This document shows, one piece after another, positions 12,144 through 22,674 of a DNA stretch of 64,000 nt (its first letter is position 1; each line of letters begins with the position of its first letter). The stretch spans positions 2,356,001 through 2,420,000 of the forward strand of contig SRSI01000079.1 of the NCBI GenBank assembly GCA_005656395.1, in the 5' to 3' direction. Made by a program: the position numbers and the translations under genes. The notes beneath the pieces were generated by a model. The model was not told the origin of the DNA. It saw only the letters and a program-made list of their open reading frames with translations, and searched no databases. This DNA comes from Strongyloides papillosus. Taxonomy: Eukaryota > Nematoda > Chromadorea > Rhabditida > Strongyloididae.

Positions 12144-13304
12144 ATGGATTCTAAGCCAAAAATTGAACAAGACTGGATGTTGAACCGTGAGAATATTATT
12201 CCATTGAAAAGTGGACGTTCAATGAAAATTTTAAACTCTGTACTGAGTAAATCAATTACAATTGAAGAAGCTGAAAAAAAGTTTGAAATTTCTTTTGAAG
12301 AATCAAAATCGCACGAAGATCCATTATCTGTTATTTGGGAGTATATTAAATGGTTTGAAAATGTTTTTCCTACAGGTAAACAGAAAACATTGTTTCCACT
12401 GCTATGGAAGTCTGTTAATTACTACTCAAATTTTGAGGAACTTGAGAATGATGAAAGATTGGTAAAATTGTGGTTGAAACTGTGTGATAATTATCCAACA
12501 AGATCTCTTGCTATTTTAGAATGTGCATTTACCAAGGGTGTTGGGCGGTATTGCGCATCATTTTATATATCATGGTCAGAAATTTATGAAGCATGGGGTA
12601 GTGAAACAAAAGCAAGAGAAATTTTAAAGATGGGATTAAAATATGGTGGTACACCTATAACATCTATTAATAGAGCAATTGATAATTTTGAGATGCGTTG
12701 TATTAAGAGATCATTAGAAAAGAATAATTCATGTGATGATGAGGATTCGGATATGGATACCGACATCCAGAACGAGGAGTATTTTGAACCAGAACCTATC
12801 AGGAGAAGTGTTCTTGGAGATTTGACAATGGGAGTTAAAAGAGATGTGATAAAAAAGAAGGCTAACCCTGAGAATAATAAAGAGAATGCCTGTAATACGA
12901 CTGGGAAATTCAACGTTTATCATGACGATAGAGATTTCAATGATTTAGATAATGACCTTGAATACCAAGAATTATTCGGTTATTTTGAAAAAGTTAAATC
13001 AATAAACAGTATATCTATTAAGGAAAATGAGAACCGAGGATCACGTAAAGGTGGATTGCCGAAGTTGAAGGAAGAAAAACACAATCCTGTTAAAGAATTT
13101 GAAGTCTTTTGTGATGAGGATTGTGATGAGGGTGTTGTATCTAAGAATTCAGAATCAAAATTAACAGAACAAAAGGCTGTCAAAGTTATTTCGAAAAGAA
13201 TGTGCAAAAAGGTATTCTTGAAAGAAGGAATATCTGTTGTTGAAAGATTTGTGGACAATTGGAATGGTATTATCATAAAAAGTGAAAATGGTATGCATTC
13301 ATAA
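12144..13304 (+). CDS. san-1: Mad3/SAN-1 (BubR1-like) spindle checkpoint protein
   Basis: This is a single-exon gene of 386 residues. Residues ~10-190 form the BUB1/BubR1/Mad3 TPR homology region: NRENIIPLKSGR, then DPLSVIWEYIKWFENVFP, CDNYPTRSLAILECAFTKGVGRYCASFYISWSEIYEAWG, and KAREILKMGLKYG. There is no kinase domain, so it is Mad3-type rather than Bub1. A perfect KEN box lies at residues 246-248. Two motifs fitting the ABBA consensus Fx[ILV][FHY]x[DE] flank it downstream: FNVYHD at 256-261 and FEVFCD at 319-324. The usual N-terminal KEN is REN (15-17). In this family these elements make a pseudosubstrate that holds Cdc20 and blocks APC/C until kinetochores attach. The symbol follows the C. 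elegans orthologue. Confidence 0.88.
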   Translation: MDSKPKIEQDWMLNRENIIPLKSGRSMKILNSVLSKSITIEEAEKKFEISFEESKSHEDPLSVIWEYIKWFENVFPTGKQKTLFPLLWKSVNYYSNFEELENDERLVKLWLKLCDNYPTRSLAILECAFTKGVGRYCASFYISWSEIYEAWGSETKAREILKMGLKYGGTPITSINRAIDNFEMRCIKRSLEKNNSCDDEDSDMDTDIQNEEYFEPEPIRRSVLGDLTMGVKRDVIKKKANPENNKENACNTTGKFNVYHDDRDFNDLDNDLEYQELFGYFEKVKSINSISIKENENRGSRKGGLPKLKEEKHNPVKEFEVFCDEDCDEGVVSKNSESKLTEQKAVKVISKRMCKKVFLKEGISVVERFVDNWNGIIIKSENGMHS

Positions 13305-14318
13305 TCTTGTAAAGTATTGCTGTATAATTACATATTATTTTTTTTTATGTTAATAAAAATATTCTTGAAAATTCTAGTAATATTTCCTTTAAAAGTATTA
13401 ATTTTGAGGATATAATTTATTTTTTAGATACCAAATAACATATTTATTTTTAAATTTCTCGATAGTTTTTGAAGTATAAACATTGTCAGTAAATAATTAT
13501 TTTTTTAATAATGGTTATGGATTGTTTACAACTTAATGCTTTAAGAAGAAGTTACGTTTATTTAAAGTTTTCATTTTTAATGGGTTTTTTTAAATAATAA
13601 TAAGATTTTGATTTATTATTTTTTTTAAGTAGTTTAATTTATTGTATTTGAAAATATTATTTCTGGTATAACTATTTAAAAAGGAAGTTTATTTTAAATT
13701 CAATGTAAACAATATTTAACGATATCAACATGAAAAGAAAAAAGTATTTTGTAGGTAAGATAAAAGTTATAAAGATATTGTAAGTATTTCTAAAAATTTG
13801 TTATAAAAAATCCCTTTTTGATATATCATTTAGGGTTATGTTAAAGAAAAATTTCCTACATTCATAAATCTCACCTTTAAATTCAGGTTTATTATAATAA
13901 AGTTTAGTTATAGAAAGTTTTTAGTTAATGACCATATATGTAAATAATAGCCTAGGACAATTTAAAATAAATGTACTTGAATATTTTGATAAGATAAGTT
14001 GCATGCACTCAATCTAAGCATAATAATTATTTTCCATATTCACAATAAAAGAAAACTTAAAAGATATATTTAAAAAATTTTTTGGTAATACTATGTGATA
14101 AAAAAAATTATAATTACAGTACCTTCCGTTTTAGTATATGTATCGGAAATGGATAAGCTTTGTTTGTTAAATATGTAAATGTGTATACTTAAGTATATTT
14201 TGATAGAGTGGGTGGAGAAGGAAGTGAAAAATTATTTAAAAAAGTTGGATATGTAAAATTTTCATTCATAAGTTTAAAAATAATAAAATTGCCAAAAGTA
14301 ACTAATATATTGTTGATA
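13305..14318. other. 1.0-kb AT-rich intergenic region
   Basis: No supported gene is seen. Short frames near 13511 and 13731 begin with ATG but are under 30 codons, with no good splice partners. The AATAAA-like 3' signals of the Mad3 gene lie at the left. Confidence 0.35.
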
Positions 14319-14502
14319 ATGTCAAATATTGGGGATGTAAGTTAACAGATTTTTCATAACAATAATAATATTTAATTTTTAGTTTGACAGTGACTTGTAC
14401 GATAGAGTTAGCTATTTAAATTTGATTTCTGAATATGAAGAAAAAGAAAAACAAAAGAAAATTGAACAAGTTGAAAAATTAAAACGATTGAGAACAGAGT
14501 AA
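14319..14502 (+). CDS. 45-residue coiled-coil microprotein, 2 exons
   Basis: The exons are 14319-14336 (ATG to GAT) and 14383-14502, joined across a 46-nt intron with consensus GTAAGT and TTTTTAG ends in phase 0. The product starts MSNIGDFDSDLYDRVSYLNL and continues as a Lys/Glu-rich helix (EYEEKEKQKKIEQVEKLKRL) before the stop in GAGTAA. That last sequence also reads as a donor (GA|GTAAG), so a further exon cannot be excluded, but none with coding character follows before Twinkle. I do not recognise it. Its length, highly charged helix and position 163 nt ahead of the Twinkle ATG suggest a small adaptor or assembly-type microprotein, perhaps co-transcribed; this is inference. Confidence 0.5.
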
Positions 14503-14665
14503 GTTTTATTATTCCATATAATGATAGAATCCCTGGAGTGACAAAGACAAAACATAGTATACTTAAAAAAATAAAAATAAATAAGCCATTCTAATTATTA
14601 AAAGGTATATAAATTTAAAAACAATCCATATTTTATCATTTTTTAAATAATATAAAAAAAATATT

Positions 14666-16804
14666 ATGTCAAATATTGATAATAATGGTACTACACCAAA
14701 TACTATATCGTCTTTATCACCTTCCATAACATCATCATCATCCTCAACTTCATTATCAGATTGTTCAATTGATTTTGATCTTGAGTTTGGAAATGAATAT
14801 AGTCATATTAAGCATTACATTAAACGAAAAGTGGCTAAAGCTTCTAGTACATTATGTTTAAGTGAAAAAAGTAATGATATCTATGTTCATGTCTATGTAA
14901 AAAGTTTTGATGAAACTTTGTTAGTTAAAGATCCATATAAAGTTAAAAAATTTAATAAATTAAATTTTAGAGCTGATCGCCTCTCTGCTCGTGGCGGAGG
15001 TACACCTAGAATTATAGATGATGGTTTTGAATCTATTAATGACGGAGTATCTATTAAAGGTAACTCCTCATCAATAAATGATGTAGGAGGAATATCATTT
15101 CAAGATCCAATAATAAGAATATTATGGAATGAATCTATTGAAGTTTCTGAATTGAATCAAGATATGATATTACAATTTCGATCACTTTATCGTCAATTAG
15201 GTGTTGATGCAATCTCTCCATCTGTTCTTCATCGTTTCAATGTCAGAGTACATTTAGACAATTATGATCAACCAGCTATACTATATCCAAGATATCGTGG
15301 ACCAACAAATCGTTCACGTCCACCTATTGGCATGAAAATTATAAGACGCCTAGCAGATGGAAAGTTAGAAAAAGAAAATTTTCCAGAAACTGATATAGAT
15401 GGAAAAAGAAAATTTTCTGGGATATTTGGTTATCATTTAGTATCACAATCTGATAGAACTATATGTATAACAACAAATGAACGTGATGCATTAGCTGTTT
15501 ACGATGCAACAGGAGGAATGCTAGTAATATCTTTACCACAGGGTGAAAAAATGGATTATTCCATCCTCCCATATCTTGAAGATTTTGAAAATATATATAT
15601 ATGGTTTCCAAAAAATCACCAAGGTTTTGCTAAAGATTATGCTGTAACTTTAAATGCTTCAAGATGTTATGTTGTTCTTGCTCCAGAAAGACCAATTGAA
15701 TTAATTAGAGATGGAAAGAATAAAGAAATTGAGTATGCTATACGTGATGTTTCCTTACGTGTTAGAAGTAGGGCTTTCAAATCATTAGTTGATATTAGAG
15801 ATGAGGTTAAAGCAGAAGTTTATAATAATAATACTTCAAAAATGTCTGGATTTGGAAAATGGAAACGTTTTGACATTTTAAACAATTACCTTGGTGGTCT
15901 TCGCCCGGGTGAAATTACACTTTTAACAGGAGGAAGTGGTTATGGAAAAACTACATTTCTTTCCGAATATTCTTTAGATTTATTTACGCAAGGAGTACGA
16001 ACTTTATTTTGCAGTTTTGATGTTATTGAAGAAAAAATTGCAAAATGGATGCTTATTCAATATGTCTCGTAAGTCACATTATATTTTTTAACTGAATAAT
16101 TTATTTTTCCTCAATGCTAAAAATTTTAGGCCTGCTCATATTCGTAGTTTGGCACGAACTAAAACTTATCACAATGGAGTAAAGTAAGATTATTGTTTAA
16201 AAAAATTACTAATATTTTTAGACTTCCATTATACCGTGTTGAACACCATCCATCAGTAGAGTTATGGCTGGATAAATTTGAAAAAAAACAGACTGATTTT
16301 ATATTTTTAAAAGGTGATGACTTTAGAAATAAAACAATAAGTGAAATATATAACATTCTGGAGAAGAATATTGTTCAATATGGCATTCAGCATGTTGTTG
16401 TTGATAATATTCAATTTTTGGTTGGATTGTGTGCATTGGCGAATGAAAAAATTACGCCAATGGAACGAAATAGTCTTCAAGATAGATTTGTATCATTACT
16501 TCGTAATCTTGCAACTGATTATGGTGTCCATGTGACTATAGTACTTTCTCCAAGACGTACTACTGGAGATTATTCAATTGATCTCCAAGACATCAACTCA
16601 AGTGGTAAGATCACACAGGAAGCTGATAATATTTTAGTTATCAGCAGAAGACAAAATGATGAAGATTCTAAAAGAGCTAAGAAGTATTTTATCATCCTGA
16701 AAAATCGTTTTGGAGGAAAAAGAACCGCCGAACAACAGATAGAAATGATATATCAATTAGCTACATACACTCATATTTTGGTTGATCACAGTAAATCAAT
16801 TTAA
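14666..16804 (+). CDS. TWNK: Mitochondrial replicative helicase Twinkle, 3 exons
   Basis: The exons are 14666-16068, 16130-16183 and 16222-16804; phases agree and the protein has 679 residues. The N-terminal half carries the inactive primase-like (TOPRIM-related) region, including GIFGYHLVSQSDRTICITTNERDALA. The C-terminal half is the RecA/DnaB-type motor: WKRFDILNNYLGGLRPGEIT leads into Walker A GGSGYGKTT at residues 422-430, then TLFCSFDV, Walker B HVVVDNIQFL, and the downstream SSGKITQEADNILVISRR element. Twinkle is the hexameric 5'-3' helicase of mtDNA replication in the matrix. The first 50 residues are Ser/Thr-rich with no clear basic presequence, so an upstream exon may be missing. Family assignment is firm. 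Confidence 0.92.
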
Positions 16805-18192
16805 TGTTCTTTCAATTTTTTATAACTTTCCATTTCAAAAATTTTATAATAAAACATTTATGATTCTTAATAACACAAATATTCCTCTTTTATATTGTAC
16901 TACCTTATAAAGACTTTTCATTTGTTTTTTAAATGATTCATTAATTTAAAAACTGCATCATAAATAATAAATCTATCAGTATTTTATTGACATCTTATCT
17001 AGTTATCCAAAATACCGACATTCTCCAGATATTTGTTATTTTATATTTAAGTAATCATATCAAGATAAAAGAACAAAATAATAAAAACTGTCATCAAATA
17101 AAACACTTGCGAATTAAGCTCCAACTGATATAATGATAAAAAAGAAGAGAATGTATGTTAGAGAACTAGCATTATCAAATAACATGAAATATGATTGGTA
17201 CTCTACGATGCTCTCGAAAATAACGTTAAATTTTGCGTACACTTTTATAATAATAAAGCAAATAGAACGTTTGCCTCTGAGAATTTCGTTAGATGACAAT
17301 AGAATCTTATCAAAGATCAATCACGAACATCCGTGTTTTAGTAGGTTCGAATCGGGGTAATAATTTTATACCTAACTCATAGACCACTACACTACCGAGG
17401 AGACGGCGCGTCGCCAATAATATCATAATCATATTAAAACTTTTTTCTAATTAAAATTTTCTATCAATTATCATTTCAACTAACTATTAAATTCCATTTT
17501 TAACCCAATAAACTAAATTTTTATTCTCCGAATAAATTCAGACCTATTAACTCTTTAACTTTTCAATGAATTCCTATAGTGTTTTATATTATTGGTCGCT
17601 CGTTCCTCGAATGATGTTACCAAATTATAAAAATCACACAAACGTTTTGTTTTTTGCATTATTATCATGTAAAACAAATATAATATAACTATTTTTGATA
17701 AAAAAAAATCACTCTACTCTCATTAAATATTGTTACATAATCTTCATATAAAAATTCTTATCTATTATGTGATATTCCCATATTAGACAGAATTCTTCAT
17801 TGAAGTTAGCCCATTAAAAGTATTCTATATACATTTGTGATGTTATTGTATATAAAAATGCATGTGTAAAGTTAATAGTGGAAAAAGCTTTAGAAAAGCT
17901 CCCTATATATATTAATTGACTATAGAATAGTTAAAAGTTAACTTTTATGTCATTGACAAGTAATTAGTGTTCTTTTAACAGAGATAGACGAGTTGATGGA
18001 GACGTAACCTAAAAAAACCGATAACGAAAAGTAAAATGTGTGTGTTATTTGTCAACTTTGAGAGTAGGAAAGTGAAATGAAACCTAAAATTAGATGGAAA
18101 ATGTATTGTTTTGTTATAATGGGGATATTGTTTGTTGGTTTGAAGCTTTGAATGTAAGATTGTAGATAAACAATTTCCTACTTATTAAACAG

Positions 18193-18234
<42 letters not shown>

Positions 18235-18367
18235 CAAAATAAACTTGTTTTATAAAATATTGATTAATCATTATACGTTCACTCACAATTTCTTTTCATC
18301 TCATAATTTCATTTTTTCAGTTATTGATGTAAGAAATTCTTATTTCAGAATTTATTATTATTAAAAT
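16805..18367. other. 1.6-kb intergenic region with TA microsatellite
   Basis: The stretch contains a pure TA dinucleotide tract at about 18203-18231. A short GC-richer island near 17330-17415 resembles parts of a tRNA but does not fold as one. The 17133-17360 frame is rejected. Acceptor-like TTTTTCAG and TTATTTCAG sit at about 18312-18350, just before the GTPBP1 start, and could be used for the leader or for trans-splicing. Confidence 0.4.
18203..18231. repeat. (TA)n microsatellite
   Basis: An uninterrupted alternating TA tract of roughly 14-15 units lies about 140 nt upstream of the GTPBP1-like start codon. Such tracts mutate quickly in length. Confidence 0.85.
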
Positions 18368-20070
18368 ATGTGTGGGCTTGTGGGGAGATTACCACCAGAA
18401 GAGGAGTATGGAAATGTTGAATACAAGACAAGATTAACAAATTTGTCTGATTCTAGAGTAAAACATTTAATTACGCAAATGAAATGGAGATTGGAAGAGG
18501 GTAATGGTAAAGCTATCTATGAAATTGGTGTAGCTGATGATGGAGCAATAACTGGTTTAGACGACCTTGAAATGGAGAATTCCTTGGAGACGTTGAGGAT
18601 AATGGCAAAAGAGCTTCATGTCAAAATGTCTATTATTAATGAAAGGCAAGTAGAGGGAGGGAAGAGAATGGCTGAAATTCTTATTGAAAAGGAAGAGTAT
18701 GAGGATGATTTCCAAGAGATCCGTGTTGCTATTCTTGGATCAGCCGAAGCAGGGAAATCTACTCTATGTGGTGTTTTATCGCAAGGAGAATTGGATGATG
18801 GAAAAGGTAAAGCAAGAGTTAATGTATTTAGATATCTCCATGAATTCAAAACTGGAAGAACTTCTTCTATCTGCCAGACATCATTACGTTTTGATGGTAA
18901 TGGAAAGATACTAGGAAAATGTAATTCAAATCATTTAATTGATTCAACTTGCGCTAAGATTGTTACATTAATTGATTTAGCTGGTGATAAAAAATATCTC
19001 AAAACAACTATCTATGGAATATCGGGATATAGACCAAATGTTTGCTGCGTTGTGATAAGTGGTAAAGGCCCACCAGGAATAATGACAAAAGAACATCTGG
19101 GTTTTGTTATAGCTTTAAATATACCATTTTTTGTTGTTATTACAAAGATAGATTCTGTTAAAGATGATCATTTATCAAAAGTTATGATTTCAATAAATAG
19201 TTTATTAAAAGTTGTCAGTGGTGATAGGAAGGCAGTGTATATCACTAATGAAGATTCCACTGAAGAGTATGCTACATCACTTTGTATGGGAAAGAAGATC
19301 ATCCCAATAATTTGCTTATCATCTGTTAGTGGGAAGAATCTAAATATTTTGAAAAGATTTTTAGGACATTTAAAGAATGATAATATTAAGAAGATAAGAA
19401 ATGTCAACATGAAGAAAAGAGAAGTTGATCCACTATTCTATGTTGAAGATGCATTTAAAGTTACGGGTGTTGGTATAGTAATTTGTGGATCACTTAGTCA
19501 AGGGATGTTGGCAGAAGGTGATAGTGTATGTATTGGACCAACAAGTAAGGACGGTTCATTTTTAAAAGCAACAATAAAAAGTATTCACAAAAATAAACAA
19601 CAGCCAATTACAAAAATATCTGCTGGAGAGACAGCTTCATTAGCCGTAAATATTGAAAAACATCTACACTCATTATATATTCCTAAAAGATTATTGATAC
19701 AAAAAGTTTGTTTACCAACATAATTGATATAAACTTTTTTATTTAGGGAATGATTCTCGTCGGAATGAGTAACAATGATATCTTGAAACCATGTAGACAA
19801 TTTGTAGCTAGATTCTTTTTACTTTCTCATTATTCAAGAGGTATTGTTTTTGTGGGATTTCAGGGAACAATGTACATTGGATCAGTATGCCAAACCGTAA
19901 CAATAGTTAATATTGAAGGCGGAGAGAAATCATTAAAAACGGGAAGATGGTACAATGTGAAATTTGAATTCTATTCCACTCCGCAATGTATAAAAGTTGG
20001 AGATCCTATCATTTTTAGAGAAGGAAAAACGAAAGGAATGGGGGAGATATCAAAAATTATTTGTAGTTAA
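18368..20070 (+). CDS. cgp-1: GTPBP1/2-type translational GTPase (CGP-1 like), 2 exons
   Basis: The exons are 18368-19705 and 19747-20070. The first ends LLIQK before a GTTTGT donor; the second starts GMILVGMSN, which matches the family pattern, so the join is sound. The protein has 553 residues. It shows the GTPBP N-terminal element (YKTRLTNLSDSRVKHLITQMKWRLEEG), the P-loop GSAEAGKST, a DLAGDKKYLKTTIYG switch II in place of DTAGH, and TKID for base recognition. The C-terminal EF-Tu-like barrels end FREGKTKGMGEISKI. GTPBP1/2 are eEF1A-like GTPases linked to tRNA delivery, ribosome rescue and mRNA turnover by the exosome. Cytosolic location is assumed. Confidence 0.9.
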
Positions 20071-20355
20071 TAGAGATTTTTTTGTATGGTAGAATCCATT
20101 TTTGTAATTTTTTTTTAATAATTTTGTACTTTTTTTGTACTATTTTAAAATACTTTAGTAAATAAATTGTACAACATTTTATTGATAACTTTGTTTTGAT
20201 AAAATTTTAAAATAAGACACGAACTCCCAAATATATGTTTCAGAAAGATTGTTGTTATTTTACATAGTTAATTTTTTATAGTATGTGAAGTGTCTTTTTG
20301 GGTAGTGTTTATTTCTACTTTTATAATTCGATTTTTCCCTTTACAGGTCTTAGAT

Positions 20356-21633
20356 ATGTCATCTGTAAGATATGATTTGGTAATTTACGGTGCTACAGGA
20401 TACACTGGACAATATATCGTGAGAAGACTGATTACTTCCAAGTATAGTGGTTACACTTTCGCCGTCGCTGGAAGAAATGAAGAGAAATTAAAGAAAGTTC
20501 TCAGTGAAATATCTGCTTCTGAAGGCAAAGACATCACCGATACTCCAATTATTATTGCAAAGTCTGGTGATGTTGAATCTATTAACCGCATGACTTCACA
20601 AGCTAAAGTTGTCATAAATGCCGTAGGACCATATAGATTATATGGTGAAGAAGTTGTAAAATCTGCAGTTGAGAACGGTGCTTCACATGTTGATATTTCT
20701 GGAGAACCAGCTTTTCTTGAGACTATGGTTCAAAAGTATGGTAAAGCTGCTGCTGAGAAGGGAGTTTATATCGTTGGAGCTTGTGGATGGGATTCAATTC
20801 CTTGTGATCTTGGAATGAACTTTTTGAGAAAGAATTATGATGGTGATATTGCATATACTGAAAGTTTTGTTCAAGGTCACTCTGGTCCTGCTGGTTATAC
20901 AATTAATGATGGAACATATCAAACTTTAATTCTTGCAATTGCTAACATGAAGAATGATAAGTTAGGAAAAATTAGGAGAGAAATTATGCCTGAGACTGTT
21001 CCTCGTTCTCAATATAAAGCTCCAAAAAGAGGAATAATGTTCCATAATGATTATTTAAATATGTGGGCACTTCCATTTATGGGATCTGATAAATCTGTTG
21101 TAGTCCGTTCTCAATATCACCATTTCACTAAAAAACACCAAAGACCCATTCAATTATCTACTTATTTTGGAGTTAAAAGTTTATTTTTAGCTATCGTTTA
21201 CAGCATTTATTTCGCCATATTTGGTTTATTGTGTCAATTTGGTGTTACAAGAAAATTTCTTCAAGATAATACAGATTTAGTCACTTTTGGTGCATTCTCA
21301 AAGAAGGGACCAACAAAAGAACAAGTTGAGGGTGCATCTTTTACTTATTGGTTTATATCAAAAGGATGGAATGAGAAGAAAAAGTTAGAAGATGGTGACC
21401 ATACATCTCCTCCTACAAAAACAATTATTTCACGTTGTGATGGTCCAGATGCTGGATATATTGGAACATCAGGTTGTGTTTTGTCTTCTGCAATTGCTAT
21501 CCTTGAAGATAGCTCAAATCTTCCAAAGGAAGGTGGTGTTTATACACCAGGAAGTGCTTTTGGAGATTCAGAAAAAATTTACTCAATATTAGAAGACTTT
21601 GGTATAAAATTTAAGATTGAAAAAGTTGAGTAA
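20356..21633 (+). CDS. Saccharopine dehydrogenase-like oxidoreductase (SCCPDH family)
   Basis: This one-exon gene has 425 residues. I start it at 20356 rather than at the in-frame ATG 66 nt upstream, because TTTCCCTTTACAG at 20334-20346 is a strong acceptor 9 nt before this ATG and the extra 22 hydrophobic codons lie before it. The Rossmann fold is clear: VIYGATGYTGQYIVRRL, AGRNEEKLKKVL, AVGPYRLYGEEVV and DISGEPAF. The central part and the C-terminal transmembrane-like stretch (SLFLAIVYSIYFAIFGLLC) match the animal SCCPDH group, whose substrate is not established and which is often found on lipid droplets or membranes. It is the first gene of a closely spaced trio with PAP2 and stonin. Confidence 0.9.
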   Translation: MSSVRYDLVIYGATGYTGQYIVRRLITSKYSGYTFAVAGRNEEKLKKVLSEISASEGKDITDTPIIIAKSGDVESINRMTSQAKVVINAVGPYRLYGEEVVKSAVENGASHVDISGEPAFLETMVQKYGKAAAEKGVYIVGACGWDSIPCDLGMNFLRKNYDGDIAYTESFVQGHSGPAGYTINDGTYQTLILAIANMKNDKLGKIRREIMPETVPRSQYKAPKRGIMFHNDYLNMWALPFMGSDKSVVVRSQYHHFTKKHQRPIQLSTYFGVKSLFLAIVYSIYFAIFGLLCQFGVTRKFLQDNTDLVTFGAFSKKGPTKEQVEGASFTYWFISKGWNEKKKLEDGDHTSPPTKTIISRCDGPDAGYIGTSGCVLSSAIAILEDSSNLPKEGGVYTPGSAFGDSEKIYSILEDFGIKFKIEKVE

Positions 21634-21739
21634 TATAAAAATATTTTATCTTAATGTCTTATCTTTAAATTTTTAATATTTATCATTATGATAAGAATAA
21701 AATGGTATAGCTGTACTTTAGAAATTTAGTTTGATTAAT

Positions 21740-22575
21740 ATGTATGGAATAAGTTGGGGTAAAATATTAAACTGTCTTATTTCTCTACCAATAGTGATAT
21801 TTTTAAATTATTTAGCATTAAATATAGCTTATTCAGAACAAGGATTTTTCTGTAATGATGATGAGATTTACTATCCATTTCGAGAAGATACAGTCTCATC
21901 AAAATTAATCTCCAGAATAAATAAAATAATAACAATTGTAGTTGTTATAATGGGAGAAACTTTTCTTTATTATTTGAAAAAAAATGAAGGAAATAGAAAA
22001 ATATTGATAAGGAATGTAGTCTTTTTTTTGTTAGTTTTTTATATAGGGGATATGGCATTAGAAGGAACAGGAAATATGGGGAAAAGAGTAGTTTCGAGGT
22101 TACGTCCAAATTATATTGCTGTTTGCCAGCCCGAAAATATGGAAAAAATATGTCCAGAAGGAGTATATTCACAAAAATATGTGTCAAACTACACTTGTTT
22201 AGGTTCTTCAGATCCAGATGAACATTATGCTTTTCCAAGTGGCCATTCCAGCCATTCATCTTATATGGCATTTATTATAACTGTGAGTGTCTTATACTTC
22301 TATATAAGTATAAATATATAATATATTTTTAGTTTTATCTTCAATATCGCACCCCATATTTGTGGGGCGTTGTAAAACATTTTATCCAATTATTAGTGGT
22401 AGCTTTATCAATTTTTGTTCCCCTTAGTAGAGTTCATGATTTCAAACATCGTCTTAGTGATATTTCAGGAGGTTTTTTATTAGGAATATTGTTTGGATAT
22501 GGAATAATATATCTTGTGTTAGGAGGATTTAAAAAAAAATTTGAAAAATTAGATAATAATTATTATTCATTTTAA
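21740..22575 (+). CDS. PAP2-type lipid phosphate phosphatase (PLPP), 2 exons
   Basis: The exons are 21740-22282 and 22333-22575 (50-nt intron, phase 0); the protein has 261 residues. All three catalytic motifs of the PAP2 superfamily are intact: KRVVSRLRP, PSGHSSH and SRVHDFKHRLSD. Six hydrophobic segments place the active site on the lumenal or extracellular face, with the usual CQPENMEKIC loop before motif 2. These enzymes dephosphorylate phosphatidate, lysophosphatidate or sphingosine phosphate. A TTTAG acceptor lies 10 nt before the ATG, and the gene starts 106 nt after the SCCPDH stop, which suggests trans-splicing of a downstream cistron. Substrate cannot be told from sequence. Confidence 0.93.
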
Positions 22576-22674
22576 TTTCAGTCTTCTACTAAATAAAAAT
22601 ATTAATCGATTTCCAATTTTAAACCTTTAATTATTATTCATATATTTTAAAATAAATTTTTAGTAAAAAAAATA

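Noticed and set aside
17330..17402. tRNA-like segment on the minus strand (TCCTCGGTAGTGTAGTGG followed by ATTCGAACC)
   Set aside because: The 5' part resembles tRNA-Asp, but the T-arm and acceptor strands do not pair and the anticodon loop lacks the required U33; at best a relic.
20290..20355. Longer SCCPDH start with a hydrophobic leader
   Set aside because: A strong splice acceptor follows this ATG and precedes the conserved start at 20356.
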